DNA of 64,000 nucleotides, taken from assembly GCA_946902875.1 (NCBI GenBank), contig OX336342.1:11277523-11341522 (forward strand), in the 5' to 3' direction. Shown here piece by piece: positions 48,501-56,692 of this stretch. Below the pieces are notes generated by a model. It searched no databases and was not told the DNA's origin. It saw nothing but the letters and a program-made list of their open reading frames with translations. Made by a program: the position numbers and the translations under genes. This DNA is from Nematopogon swammerdamellus (Eukaryota; Arthropoda; Insecta; Lepidoptera; Adelidae). The stretch's first letter is position 1; each line of letters starts with the position of its first letter.

Positions 48501-51500
48501 TTGCCAAAGCAGCCCAACTAAACCATTCCTTTGTTTGCCTTGTTTTAACAAGACTCACGGATAATTCTTTATTGTTTATGGTTAAGAGCCAAAGGGTTAA
48601 GATGATTATTTTAAATACTGAAGTGTCATAATGTTGTGATTGTTCAATTTCATAAATATTTTCTTTTGTTCAATTTCATAAATTATTTTCGTAATAAATA
48701 ATGTCTTCTTATTTGGTAATGAAGAAAATATTATGTTCATTTTTATTTTGACGAATATTTTCTTATTATTTTCTGGTTTTATTAATTCTATTAATAAAAA
48801 TATTATTTTCTACCTTATCGTTAAGAGCGGCCCTAGCATCGTTACAATTAACTTAATAAAAAACTACAAGTTTCTATTGGATTTGAAAACCACGCCGTCC
48901 GCTTCGACTACAAGGCCATGCGGCTCACTTCCATATTGGCTTTGTAGCTGCGCTCTGTGGCTTGTAGGAAGCGTTTACGTAGGACCTCTCACGCGGCTCA
49001 CCGGTGACCCCCATGACCTGAATAGTTCAGTAAGGAAAGGCTCACCGGTGAGCGGTGAGCCCCGTGGCCCAAACGGAAATACTGGATTTTTCATGTGGCG
49101 TTGAACGTGTAAGATTGTAATTTCCTGTTTGCGGTTTTACTCCGGTCCAAAGAGTTTACAAACTCTTTGGTTGTACCTAGCTCCGCTTATTTGTTGTTAT
49201 ATCCGCTATAGTAACACATATTCTGTGAAAATTTCAACGGGCTTCCTATTACGGTTCAAGAGATACAGCCCTCGGATAGACAAACGGACGGACGGACAGA
49301 CAGACTGCGGAGGCTTAGTAATAGGCTTCCGTACAGGGATACGGAAACCTAAAAATAAGGGGTGAAATAGGGGTGAAAGTTTTTGTATGGGGAATCCATG
49401 ATTTCTCTAGGTAAGGATATGAAAATTTATTATCTAGGCTTTTGGCACAGATTACTCAATAGTTACTGCTTTTGGTAAGAAATCATGAATAATGGTCAGG
49501 AAGAGGAAGGGGGAGAGAAAAGAAGGGGGAGTGGGTGGGAGGTACGTTTGTCAGCCTCGGTAGCTCAGTGGTGCAGGCAACCCTGGGCGCGGTCAACACT
49601 TGGATGGGTGACCGCTCGACCATTGGAGGCTGACCGTGGTTCGGATTCCACGTAAAACTGTAGCACCCTTCCCTTCTTACCTTACTAGGGTTGGTACCAC
49701 CGCACTGAATAAAACGTATGTCGAAACGGCTATGTAAATCAAAGAGATTTGATGTAAATAGTAATTTTTTTCGTTTTTGTCCGTCCAGTTCAGTATAGCC
49801 GGCACGACATGTCCGACATCACGGATGTTGTAGGTGATGTATCCAACCATGTCAGTTTCCATAAAAAAAAGAAGAAGAGGAGGAGAGGTATGGAGGGAGG
49901 AAGGGTTAGTGAATGAGGGCAGGTGTGGGGGAGGGAGGTAGTAGAGGGAACGAGGAGGAATGGATATCGAGGGAGTGAGAGGTTGGAAGGGGGAAGAGGC
50001 GGGGTAAGAGGGGGTTGCGGACAGGATGAGGGGTAGTAGGGGAGGAATGGAATGCGAGGGTGATGGGAAGGAGGGGCGGCATGAGGGGAGGAAGGGAAGT
50101 AGGGAGAGAGGGAGGGAATGGGCGAAAGGGAAGGTGGCAAAGAGGGGGTCCGTGAAGGGTGAGGGGAAGGAGGGGAGGAAGGCGGGATCGAGGAGAGAAG
50201 ACAGGGAGAGAGGTGAGTGAGAGATGGGCGAGGAAGGAATCCCTTCCTTCCTCCCGAAAAAGATAGAGAATATAAGAGAAGCGATGGTTTATTATCAATT
50301 TTGCATTTAAATCAGATTTACTATTTTTTTATTTTATTCGTCGTCGTCAAAGAGATTTTATGTACATACATACATACATACATGATACGTCATTGGTCGT
50401 CGTCGGTAAAATCTACAATTTTATATAACGTACTCGTATCATTGACTTATATATTCTGTAAAGTATAACACAAATACATTAAACCCACCCTCTTTTAATC
50501 TCTTTGGTATAACACCACCAGCAGCATCGTAGATGGAAAAAATAGCCCTGGACTCAACTTTTTTTAATTCGGTGCCTGGACTCCGTACTTCATACTCAAA
50601 GACATTTTGTTTATACTTCAACTATTACCAAAGAAGAGGGTGGGTTTAATGTCTTTGACTATTAGTAAAACGAGACACCGCGATTATGGTAGTGTGCGTA
50701 TCGCGTGAATACAGAACCGACCGTCTCAAGAGATCGCATCGATATTGTGTCATCCTTTTTCCACGCGCAGTAACCCGTATCGCTTGCCTGCACGCTCCAC
50801 GCAAACATTTGCGTGTTCCAAAACAAGCGAACGTCGCGCGTCGATCGATAAATTTCCGCAACAGCTAAAAACTATGGAGGTGGCTTTTTACTTTCGAGCG
50901 ACTGTAAGGAGAAAGGAAGTATTGTGATCGTCCAAAATGTCGAAGTTGAGAATGCGACTGATTTTTTTTTTTTTTTATTGAAACTGGCACGGTTGGCTAC
51001 ATCACCTACAACATCCGTGATGCCCATAACACCGGGTGAACTTGGTGCCACGTCAGTGCTTCCCTTCGGTCGTGCCGGCTACACTGAACTGGACGGAAAA
51101 CACAAACTATTTACATAGCCGTTTGGACCGACCTTTCATTCAGTGCGGTGGTACCAACCCGGGCGGGTTAAACCCTACCACCTAGTAATATAAGAAGGGG
51201 GTCATATCCCTTAGTCGCCTTTTACGACATACACGGGGAGAGATTCAGTGGGGCCATTCTTTTAAAGTACCGGCCCCACACAGTACAGATTTGGGCTATA
51301 TATCTGTCAACGATCCCAAAAAAGTGGTTTTGAGAAACATGTATGTGTGTGTGTGTGTGTGTCCGTCCAGCGACCTTGTGCCTAAACTGCTCAACCGATT
51401 TCGTTCAAAATTCGTATTTAGTAGTTTGAAATGATAATCTAGGGGTAAATTTTTTTACTTTTTCAAAATTCGAAAAAATAAGGGTAGCCGTCATACAAAT

Positions 51501-52563
51501 TTGTCTATGGCAATGTGTCCAGCGACGTTGCGCCTCAACCGCTCAACCGATTTCGTTGAAAATTCATATTTAGTAGTTTGAAACGATTATCTAGGGGTAC
51601 CTTTTTTAATTTTTTTTTATTTAAAAAAATAAGGGTAGCTGTCATACAAATTATTTCGATGAGGTCGATTTTCTTATAAATGGCTAACGATTTTTATTAT
51701 TATTATTATATTTAATCCATCGTGTTTGTTTCCGTTTTCAAAGGTGGTGAGGTAAAAAAATATAATTTTAAAGAAGGTATCTCCACTTTATCCTAACCGC
51801 ACGCGCGTATTTGAATTGCACGCAGGTTTGGTTGGTGGGTATTTGGCAACTGAAAATATAATAAGAAATAGGCATGCCATCTATAGACAAATAGGACAAC
51901 TTAACTTTGGTCTGACATCTATGATGCAGAAGCGGCGAAATTATACATTTTATCCGCCAAGCTCACGGACTGACAAAACATGAAAATATTTATTGGAAAA
52001 ATTATGAAAACCTTAAAATACACTATTTTGAAATTTTTACTTAATATAAAATAATCTTTAAATTTAACTATGCTGTTCCCACTTAGCATCGTTCTATAAT
52101 TAGCAGATTTAAAAATATAATAAATTATTTAATTCAAATTCGATACTCCTGGCGCCATCTTAGGACATAATTGAAGACTAATTTCATGTTACCTTTAAAA
52201 CATCGCTGACGGTACATCTGACTCCCCCTATAAAATCAATGGTTTGTGCATTTCTCTTATACACTGGTAGATTTTTGGAATAATTTGGGGCGACCAAGGG
52301 CATGCACCTGAGCCCTTTACATTTGTTTATACGCCGCACAGATCGCGAGCGTGCGATAAGTTCAAAGCCGCCCAAGGCTCATTTCAGCTCACATTGAAAC
52401 CTAATTTGACTGTAAGGAACTAGCAGGGGGCTTACTCCTTCTGTGCCTGTAGCGTACGCTGCGCATCGTGGTCGGCCTGAGCCTGTAAAGCTGTCTCCAG
52501 CTGGTGTAAATTGCGGCCACCGCGCAACGGCTGGATGTTCTCCTTGCTTTTGTCAATATCCAT
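33508..52563 (-). CDS. BubR1: BUBR1/BUB1-family spindle checkpoint kinase, 14 coding exons
   Basis: Acts at kinetochores and in the mitotic checkpoint complex, where the Mad3 part inhibits APC/C-Cdc20. Exons: 52563-52436, 45683-45479, 44103-43907, 43466-43208, 42086-41912, 41268-41132, 40752-40209, 39839-39628, 38983-38667, 38570-36413, 36219-35972, 35376-35280, 34512-34343, 33682-33508. All have GT-AG ends, the phases agree, and the total is 5022 nt (1673 aa). Features: KEN box at 7-9; TPR/Mad3 region about 40-205 (DPLDPWFTYIQWIEQ, NPLEIYQRLYNSGIG); GLEBS BUB3-binding motif near 360-385 (YNKPLVYVDNTEYSLEEIRA); ABBA-like FDIHED 565-570; second KEN 599-601; CTQVFNF. A Gln/Ser/Pro/Tyr-rich region fills exon 10. 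The kinase has GKGNYG 1397, VALK Lys1419, HADIKPDN (Asp1516), DLG (Asp1541). The catalytic residues are all present, unlike human BUBR1. Long for the family because of exon 10. Confidence 0.93.
34553..34700 (+). repeat. SINE body fragment in BUBR1 intron 12
   Basis: GGAAGCACTGACATGGCACC and GTGTTATGGGCTGACATC followed by GGTGATGTAGCCAA. Headless. Confidence 0.7.
34853..35052. repeat. Two SINE 3' ends, tail to tail, in BUBR1 intron 12
   Basis: 34853-34962 is a plus-strand fragment ending in TTTCCATAAAAAA. 35004-35052 is a minus-strand fragment starting TTTTTTATGGAAACTGAC. Their tails face each other 40 bp apart. Confidence 0.7.
35775..35915 (+). repeat. Diverged SINE fragment in BUBR1 intron 11
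   Basis: Resembles the SINE body around TCCAGTGTAGCC and GGAAGCACTATCATG. Weak. Confidence 0.45.
42360..43207. other. BUBR1 intron 4 with an unidentified repeat
   Basis: 42592-42900 contains CCAATATCACCCCTGAGATG- and TTGGATTGCTGGCTATACTGG-type sequence that looks like a dispersed repeat, but no other copy is in this window. Confidence 0.3.
43825..43882. repeat. Perfect 25-bp-arm hairpin next to the BUBR1 exon 3 donor
   Basis: CTTATTCTTATCTGC and its reverse complement, each flanked by T10/A10, form 25-bp arms around an 8-base loop (TCCTCAGT). It lies 24 bp inside intron 3. Confidence 0.9.
44657..45145. repeat. 42-bp minisatellite in BUBR1 intron 2
   Basis: About 11.7 units of 42 bp. Each contains GGTAACATTGGTCTGTGTGA followed by TCACTAAAATATCAACATC. 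One unit near 44935 has an extra 3 bp. Because 42 is a multiple of 3, frames stay open on both strands (44645-45163 plus and 45153-44614 minus). Those ORFs are not genes. Confidence 0.95.
46204..46233. mobile_element. 30-bp hAT-like micro-insertion
   Basis: Begins CAAAGACATTAAACCC and ends AATCTCTTTG, flanked by exact 8-bp TTTATAAA (46196-46203 and 46234-46241). In BUBR1 intron 1. Confidence 0.75.
46433..46485. mobile_element. 53-bp palindromic micro-element with CG-repeat loop
   Basis: Arms CACAGAGCACGGAATACC and its reverse complement surround a run of CG dinucleotides. Flanks are GATAGATC (46425-46432) and GATAGAAC (46486-46493), matching at 7 of 8. The CAGAG core resembles hAT ends. The inverted match also extends 3 bp outside the element (46430-46488). 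Confidence 0.7.
46598..46802. mobile_element. Hairpin MITE with 66-bp arms
   Basis: The left arm (46598-46663) and right arm (46736-46802) are near-perfect inverted copies containing TCGAACCCTAGAGTTGAAGG and GGCGGTGCTAAAG. A 72-bp spacer separates them. No target duplication was decided. Confidence 0.8.
46905..47040 (+). repeat. Dispersed repeat, copy 1
   Basis: The stretch ending AAGAATTTTCAAAATCGGCC CACA resembles 47698-47804. This copy carries the 21-bp micro-insertion at 47005; the other copy shows the same site without it. Confidence 0.55.
47005..47025. mobile_element. 21-bp micro-insertion
   Basis: AAGGGTGGGTTTAATGTC and a further TTT, flanked by exact GGCCCACA (46997-47004 and 47026-47033). 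The related repeat at 47780-47804 reads CAGCCCACAA without an insert, which supports insertion. Confidence 0.75.
47805..48600 (+). mobile_element. Internally deleted piggyBac element
   Basis: TTAA at 47805-47808 and 48597-48600 with ends CACGTTGAACGCC and GAGCCAAAGGG. A short ORF at 48167 (MDYFEDFELTQEALTQLE) looks like a transposase N-terminus and soon meets a stop. A second ORF at 48313-48564 is the C-terminal cysteine-rich domain (CHQCYAKN, YCQSSPTKPFLCLPCF). The catalytic middle of the transposase is missing. It lies within BUBR1 intron 1 and cannot move on its own. Confidence 0.75.
48601..49100. other. BUBR1 intron 1, nothing recognised
   Basis: AT-rich to 48890, then a patch where GCTCACCGGTGA occurs twice (48988 and 49040). 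Confidence 0.35.
49108..49345 (+). repeat. Dispersed repeat tail with ACGG tandem
   Basis: GTTCAAGAGATACAGCC followed by ACGGACGGACGG and TAGTAATAGGCTTCCG is a common lepidopteran transposon tail. Its first bases (GATTGTAATTTCCTGTTTG) also occur at 46393. A 22-bp inverted repeat CAAAGAGTTT..AAACTCTTTG sits at 49148-49169 without a target duplication. Confidence 0.5.
49553..49870 (+). repeat. SINE copy carrying a 12-bp insertion
   Basis: The head is TCAGCCTCGGTAGCTCAGTG, then the 5S-like GGATGGGTGACCGCTCGACC, the body and a CCATAAAAAA tail. Interrupted at 49740 by a micro-insertion. Confidence 0.85.
49740..49751. mobile_element. 12-bp micro-insertion with exact 8-bp duplication
   Basis: CAAAGAGATTTG between ATGTAAAT (49732-49739) and ATGTAAAT (49752-49759), inside a SINE. 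The SINE at 53150-53590 reads GCTATGTAAATAGTTCGTG at the same place with neither insert nor duplicate. Confidence 0.8.
49865..50255 (+). repeat. Polypurine (GGA-rich) tract, about 390 bp
   Basis: Almost pure A/G on the plus strand with scattered T. The minus-strand ORFs full of P and S are artefacts. Confidence 0.9.
50348..50395. mobile_element. 48-bp micro-insertion, tentative
   Basis: CAAAGAGATTTTATG at the left, CATTG at the right, flanked by GTCGTCGT on both sides. The flank is a simple repeat and the inside holds a CATA microsatellite, so this is the weakest of the set. Confidence 0.45.
50471..50506. mobile_element. 36-bp micro-insertion
   Basis: CAAATACATTAAACCCACCC to AATCTCTTTG, flanked by exact GTATAACA (50463-50470 and 50507-50514). 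Confidence 0.75.
50597..50609. mobile_element. 13-bp micro-insertion
   Basis: CAAAGACATTTTG flanked by TTCATACT and TTTATACT (7 of 8). Confidence 0.6.
50629..50657. mobile_element. 29-bp micro-insertion
   Basis: CAAAGAAGAGGGTGGG to TTTAATGTCTTTG, flanked by ACTATTAC and ACTATTAG (7 of 8). It is an inverted relative of the 30-bp and 36-bp elements. Confidence 0.7.
50970..51290 (-). repeat. SINE variant without the 5S-like head
   Basis: Reverse orientation. The poly-T start and the body (CACGGTTGGCTACATCACC to CCCTACCACCTAGTAA) join directly to the GTCGCCTTTTACGACATAC unit that precedes the head in other copies. The tRNA/5S block is absent. Confidence 0.75.
51340..51665 (+). repeat. Tandem duplication, two units of about 165 bp
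   Basis: GTCCAGCGAC..TTG, CTCAACCGATTTCGTT, ATTTAGTAGTTTGAAA and TCTAGGGGTA each occur twice. Preceded by a TG microsatellite (51343-51361). Confidence 0.8.
51666..52435. other. BUBR1 intron 1 adjacent to exon 1
   Basis: No gene or clear repeat. AT-rich with several short ORFs. Confidence 0.4.
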
Positions 52564-53149
52564 CGTGTCTACGGCACCCCTCGTTGTACCGCTATCGAAA
52601 GTGCACTACAACATAACAGGCCTTTGCCGCACTCGGCTCACGGGAGCAAGTACGGATGAAGGAGGATTGCGGGTCGTTCAATCAAAAATCGGACGGCGGC
52701 GGCGGCTCTAGCAAGCTCGCCCAAAACGCGAACGGAGAACGAACGAACGAACGAACGAACGACCGCGACCGACCGACTCATCCAGTCCAGCTATAAACTG
52801 CCAAAACCCTTAACTCTATTTGTCTATGCATGCATTCAAACGCGTTTCCGTTACAAAGCAAAGACAATATTCTATTGTCTATGCATGACGGTGTACATCA
52901 CGATTTACATGAGTGATGGATGATAGAAAGCTGCTTGAAAGCTGGGCACTGGGTGTTTAGTAAAGAAAGAGTAGATAGGTCTCAAATACTAAGTAACGCG
53001 AACAAAACACAGCGGGAGCGTTAGAAACTGGTGTTAACAAGCTTTTAATAAAACCGCATGCAAATCGGTCCACTTTTAGATAATCAATTTTGTATTACAT
53101 AATTACTTGAGTACCGTGTGGAGTCGGTACTTAAAAAGAATAGCCCCAC
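52564..53149. other. Region upstream of BUBR1
   Basis: A GAAC microsatellite at 52733-52764 and CGACC-type repeats follow. TGTCTATGCATG occurs twice (52819 and 52880). The BUBR1 promoter should be here, but no clear core element was picked. Confidence 0.4.
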
Positions 53150-53590
53150 TGCATCTCTCCCCGTCGCATGTCGTAAAAGTCGACTAAGGGATAAGAAAAT
53201 TCGTCAGCCTCGGTAGCTCAGTCGCGCGGTTGGTTAGTCAACTGTTATTAAGCAACGCTGAGCGCGGTCAGTGATTGGATGGGTGACCGCTCGACCGTTG
53301 GAGGCTGACCGTGGCTCGGATTCCACGTTAAACTGTAGGTCCCTTCCCTTCTTACCTTACTAGGTGGTAGGGTTTATCCCGGCCGGGTTGGTACCACCGC
53401 ACTGAACGAAACGTCGGTCGAAACAGCTATGTAAATAGTTCGTGTTTTCCGTCCAGTTTAGTGTAGCCGACATGAAATGAAGGGAAGCACTGACATCGGC
53501 ACCTAGTTCACCCTGTGTTATGGGCTGACATCACGTATGTTGTAGGTGATGTAGCCAACCGTGTCAGGTTCCATAAAAAAAAAAAAAAAA
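53150..53590 (+). repeat. Full-length SINE copy (reference copy)
   Basis: Order: GTCGCATGTCGTAAAAGTCG unit, then TCAGCCTCGGTAGCTCAGTC (pol III A-box-like), TTAAGCAACGCTGAGCGCGG and GATTGGATGGGTGACCGC (both resembling 5S rRNA), GGAGGCTGACCGTGG, the body with GTAGCCGACATG and CACCTAGTTCACC, and an A-rich tail. Head motifs suggest a tRNA/5S composite promoter. Confidence 0.9.
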
Positions 53591-54009
53591 AATTACAAAC
53601 ATAGCTAAGAACCATCTCGGTTAAACCAGCTTTCTAATAAAGAAACCGCATCCAAATCGGTCCATTCGTTTGGGAGTTACGATGCAAAGACAGACGGATT
53701 TCCGGGATTGTATCGAACTAGACTCACACATATAACTTATAATATCATTGCACACATATCAGACCGACGAAAAACGACATTTGGTGCACGCACTGAGGAA
53801 CTGAGCTTTAAGTACACTAGAACGAACACTAAGGGCAAATACTTAGTGTCGGCCCATCAAAGTTTGTTGTTTGTTAAACTTCCTTTCAGTCGACTCCCAA
53901 CGGTCGAGCGATGGCAGTCGAATGTGTTTGATAGTATGTGAATACCGAGCCGAGCTACTTTTCATTTAAAATGTCGTGTGTCTTTCGATCTGCCATAAGA
54001 AATTAATAT

Positions 54010-55040
54010 GTAACACGCAACATACATATTTATGCGGATGATACGGCACACAGTCACCCTTCAGTCAGACGGGATGTTGTGGATTAAAAGAGGGGAAGAC
54101 TTGTGTCTGAACTCGAATAAACGCTTCGGCCTATTTCCGAATGAGGCCGTAGTAATTTGGTCGAGTTAAACGCTTCAAAAACACAAGTTTGCGCGTTCAG
54201 TGCGAAGAGAGCGGCGTTTACACCTGCTCCTTCCTTCCAAGGCACGTCGCTTAAACTAAGCGACCACCTCAGGGTCCTCGGAGTCGAACTGTCGGTCGCA
54301 CGACCTAAACTTCCGGCGCCATATCGAGAGCAAGGCTAAGCTGGCATTTAAAAAGCTATAGACGTACTCAATAAGGTGCTACGGTATTTCACGCCGGGTC
54401 AAAGGCTTGTATAAATCGCTGATCAGGTCCTGCTTGGAGTACAGCTCGCACTTGTGGGATGGCTCAGCCAAATACAAGTTGTTTTTTTGTACCGAACTGG
54501 GAGGCTCTGCCCGAGGTCGCAACCTCAGGCGCAGCCAATTTCACCCCCTAGGAGGTGCCAGTCCGTCTTGCGCGTTTGACTCGATCCAGCGTCGAGCCGT
54601 GCGACTAGTGGGTGAGCCCCCGATGACGTGTCCCGCGATCTAGAATCACTGCAACTCCGTATGTCGGCGCCCTAAGTGTGTTCTATGGCTCATTCCATGG
54701 GGAATGCTCGGAGGAGCGCTGTTTAACGCGATCCTGCCGCCGCCACCGTCCCCTTTCCACTCCACCTCTGCACAAAGCGCACTGGGCAGGGATTGCATCC
54801 CTATACGCTGGACTTACCACGGATGCGTACCAATCGGTTCTGCAGATCTTTCCTCCACAGAACTGGTAAACTCTGGAACGCTCTCCCTGCCCACATATTT
54901 CCCCCCAAGTACAGTCAGGCCGGCATGGCATTCGCAGCCCCCGCATGCGACCGAATGTCCATGGGCATCGCTAGACACCTTATGGGGGGCGCGGCGCTAC
55001 ATGTCGCGCATGCCCTAATAATACAAATACAAAAATAATA
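54010..55040 (+). pseudogene. APE-type LINE relic
   Basis: Contains IYADDTAHS (54028), LNASKTQVCAFSAKRAA (54160), then LYKSLIRSCLEYSSHLWDGS, SIQRRAVRLV, and the same C-terminus as the copy at 4900 (RTGKLWNALPAHIFPPKY). Frameshifts and stops throughout. It is interrupted at 54480-54580 by a repeat also seen at 55570. Confidence 0.75.
54483..54580 (+). repeat. Short repeat inserted in the LINE relic
   Basis: CTCAGGCGCAGCCAATTTCA with CTCTGCCCGAGGTC occurs here and at 55577-55650. Confidence 0.6.
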
Positions 55041-55325
55041 GCACGAACACATCAAAATCGAAAGGAATATTATTCCAAAAGGAGGTAAGTAAAACGATTT
55101 ATTTTACTACAATTTGGCAAAATAATTTGTATTTTTAGCTAATGGAGGCTTAGTGCCAGCCGCCATTGTGCCAACGCGTATAACTGCGCTGCAGCGTTAA
55201 TAGACACTCGCTTTTGTTTTTACTACGCGTGCGTGCCACAGCGCACAAGCATTTAACACAGTAAACTTCGCGCGGAAGCGAGATACTAAATACGGACTGT
55301 GTTATAGTGCGAGTGAGAGTTATAC

Positions 55326-55367
55326 CAAAGAGTTTGTATTACGTCGCGACGTAATACAAACTCTTTG
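55326..55367. mobile_element. Perfect 42-bp palindrome with 8-bp duplication
   Basis: Two 21-base arms (CAAAGAGTTTGTATTACGTC and one more G, then the reverse complement) with no loop. Flanked by exact AGTTATAC (55318-55325 and 55368-55375). The ends match the micro-insertion family. Confidence 0.8.
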
Positions 55368-55549
55368 AGTTATACATTCAGCATCTAACGATGTGCAAAG
55401 TTAAGCACATCGTTAGACGCTCGCAACTTATTTTAATACTGGTGCTGCGTGCAGCAGCGTTTACATTTATCTTCACCGCTGCTTCATACCTCCGATTCGT
55501 TCCACAAACTCCGCATATTTAACATGCACGACGCAATTTCAGCGCTGCA

Positions 55550-55800
55550 CATAGTTTTTTTTTATTGCTTCTTAACTGGATGGTTCTGCCCGAGGTTGAA
55601 ATCTCAGGCGCAGCCAATTTCACCGCCGAGGAGGTGGTATGTCAGTCCGGCTTGGAGGTGGACTAATGTCGCTGGGGAAAGGCTATCAACCCCCGATTTG
55701 AAGATCCGTGGACTCCTATAGAGTGGGGAAAGATATTCCCTAGGAGCCCGTTCCACACCTTTGCCGCAGAAGAACAATTTAGAGAATCATACAGTTTGAA
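55550..55800 (+). repeat. Dispersed repeat
   Basis: Shares TCAGGCGCAGCCAATTTCAC with 54530 and continues with GAGTGGGGAAAGATATTCCC. Unknown class. Confidence 0.5.
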
Positions 55801-55854
55801 GAACTCTTTTGTCGACTAAATTTTTTTATTTATTTAGAAAACGTTTATAAAGAA

Positions 55855-56360
55855 TCCCTCCCTCCTCTCCTTCCCCATCCCTACCCTTCGTCCTTCTCTT
55901 CTATCTACATTCCTATGTATCCCTCCCTCCCCCTCCCATCCCACCACTCTTCCCCTCACTTCTCTCACCCGTATCTTTCACTATCTATCACCCTTCCTCC
56001 CCTTCCATGCTGTAATTACCTCCTTACCTGCCCCTTTATTTTCATCACTCCCCTCCCTACCTCACCTCTCCAGCACCCTCCCACCCCTACCTCTCCATCT
56101 TGACCCCTTCCTCCCCTCTCCCTCTCCCTTCATTCCATCCACACCCCTCTCACCCCACCCCTCATTTCCCCTAGGTACTCATTTTCTCTTTTCTATTCTG
56201 TGCCTGTCGTCTCCTTCCGCTCCCTCCCCTTCCGCCCCTTTTCTCCCTCCCTCCCTTTACCCTCCCGACCCCGCCCCTTTACCCTCCCGCCCCTTACCCT
56301 CCCTCCACCTTCCTCCCCGATTTCTCCCTCCGTCCCTCCACCTTCCTCCTCCAGCGCGCT
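55855..56360 (+). repeat. Polypyrimidine tract, about 500 bp
   Basis: Nearly all C and T with sparse A (CCCTCCCTCCTCTCCTTCCC). Mirror-like in composition to the polypurine tract at 49865. Confidence 0.9.
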
Positions 56361-56692
56361 GAACCTTTCGTTTTGTATGGTATGAGAGCCACACCTCAGC
56401 GTAACCGGACTGGAACTGCATTTTATTTAGCCTATCCTGTGTCGCGTATAGCTAAATGTGCATGTATTAAGTTTCATCGAATTTGATTGATCATACATAC
56501 ATACATATGTACATACATACACACACAGAAACAATTTATACGATAATAACGTCTCTCAATTGTTTTGCCTCCCGGAACCTCTCCATTAACACTTAAACTT
56601 TATGGTATGGTTTCAAATTGACTTTCAAGTATTATTAATTATTAAATTACGAATCTATTGAATGGGAGTATAGAAAAGTGTTGTTTTTAGTG

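Noticed and set aside
49148..49169. A tenth member of the micro-insertion family
   Set aside because: It has CAAAGAGTTT inverted ends, but no 8-bp duplication can be seen on its flanks.
53203..53320. A real 5S rRNA gene
   Set aside because: Only part of the 5S-like sequence is present, with SINE body downstream and several diverged copies.
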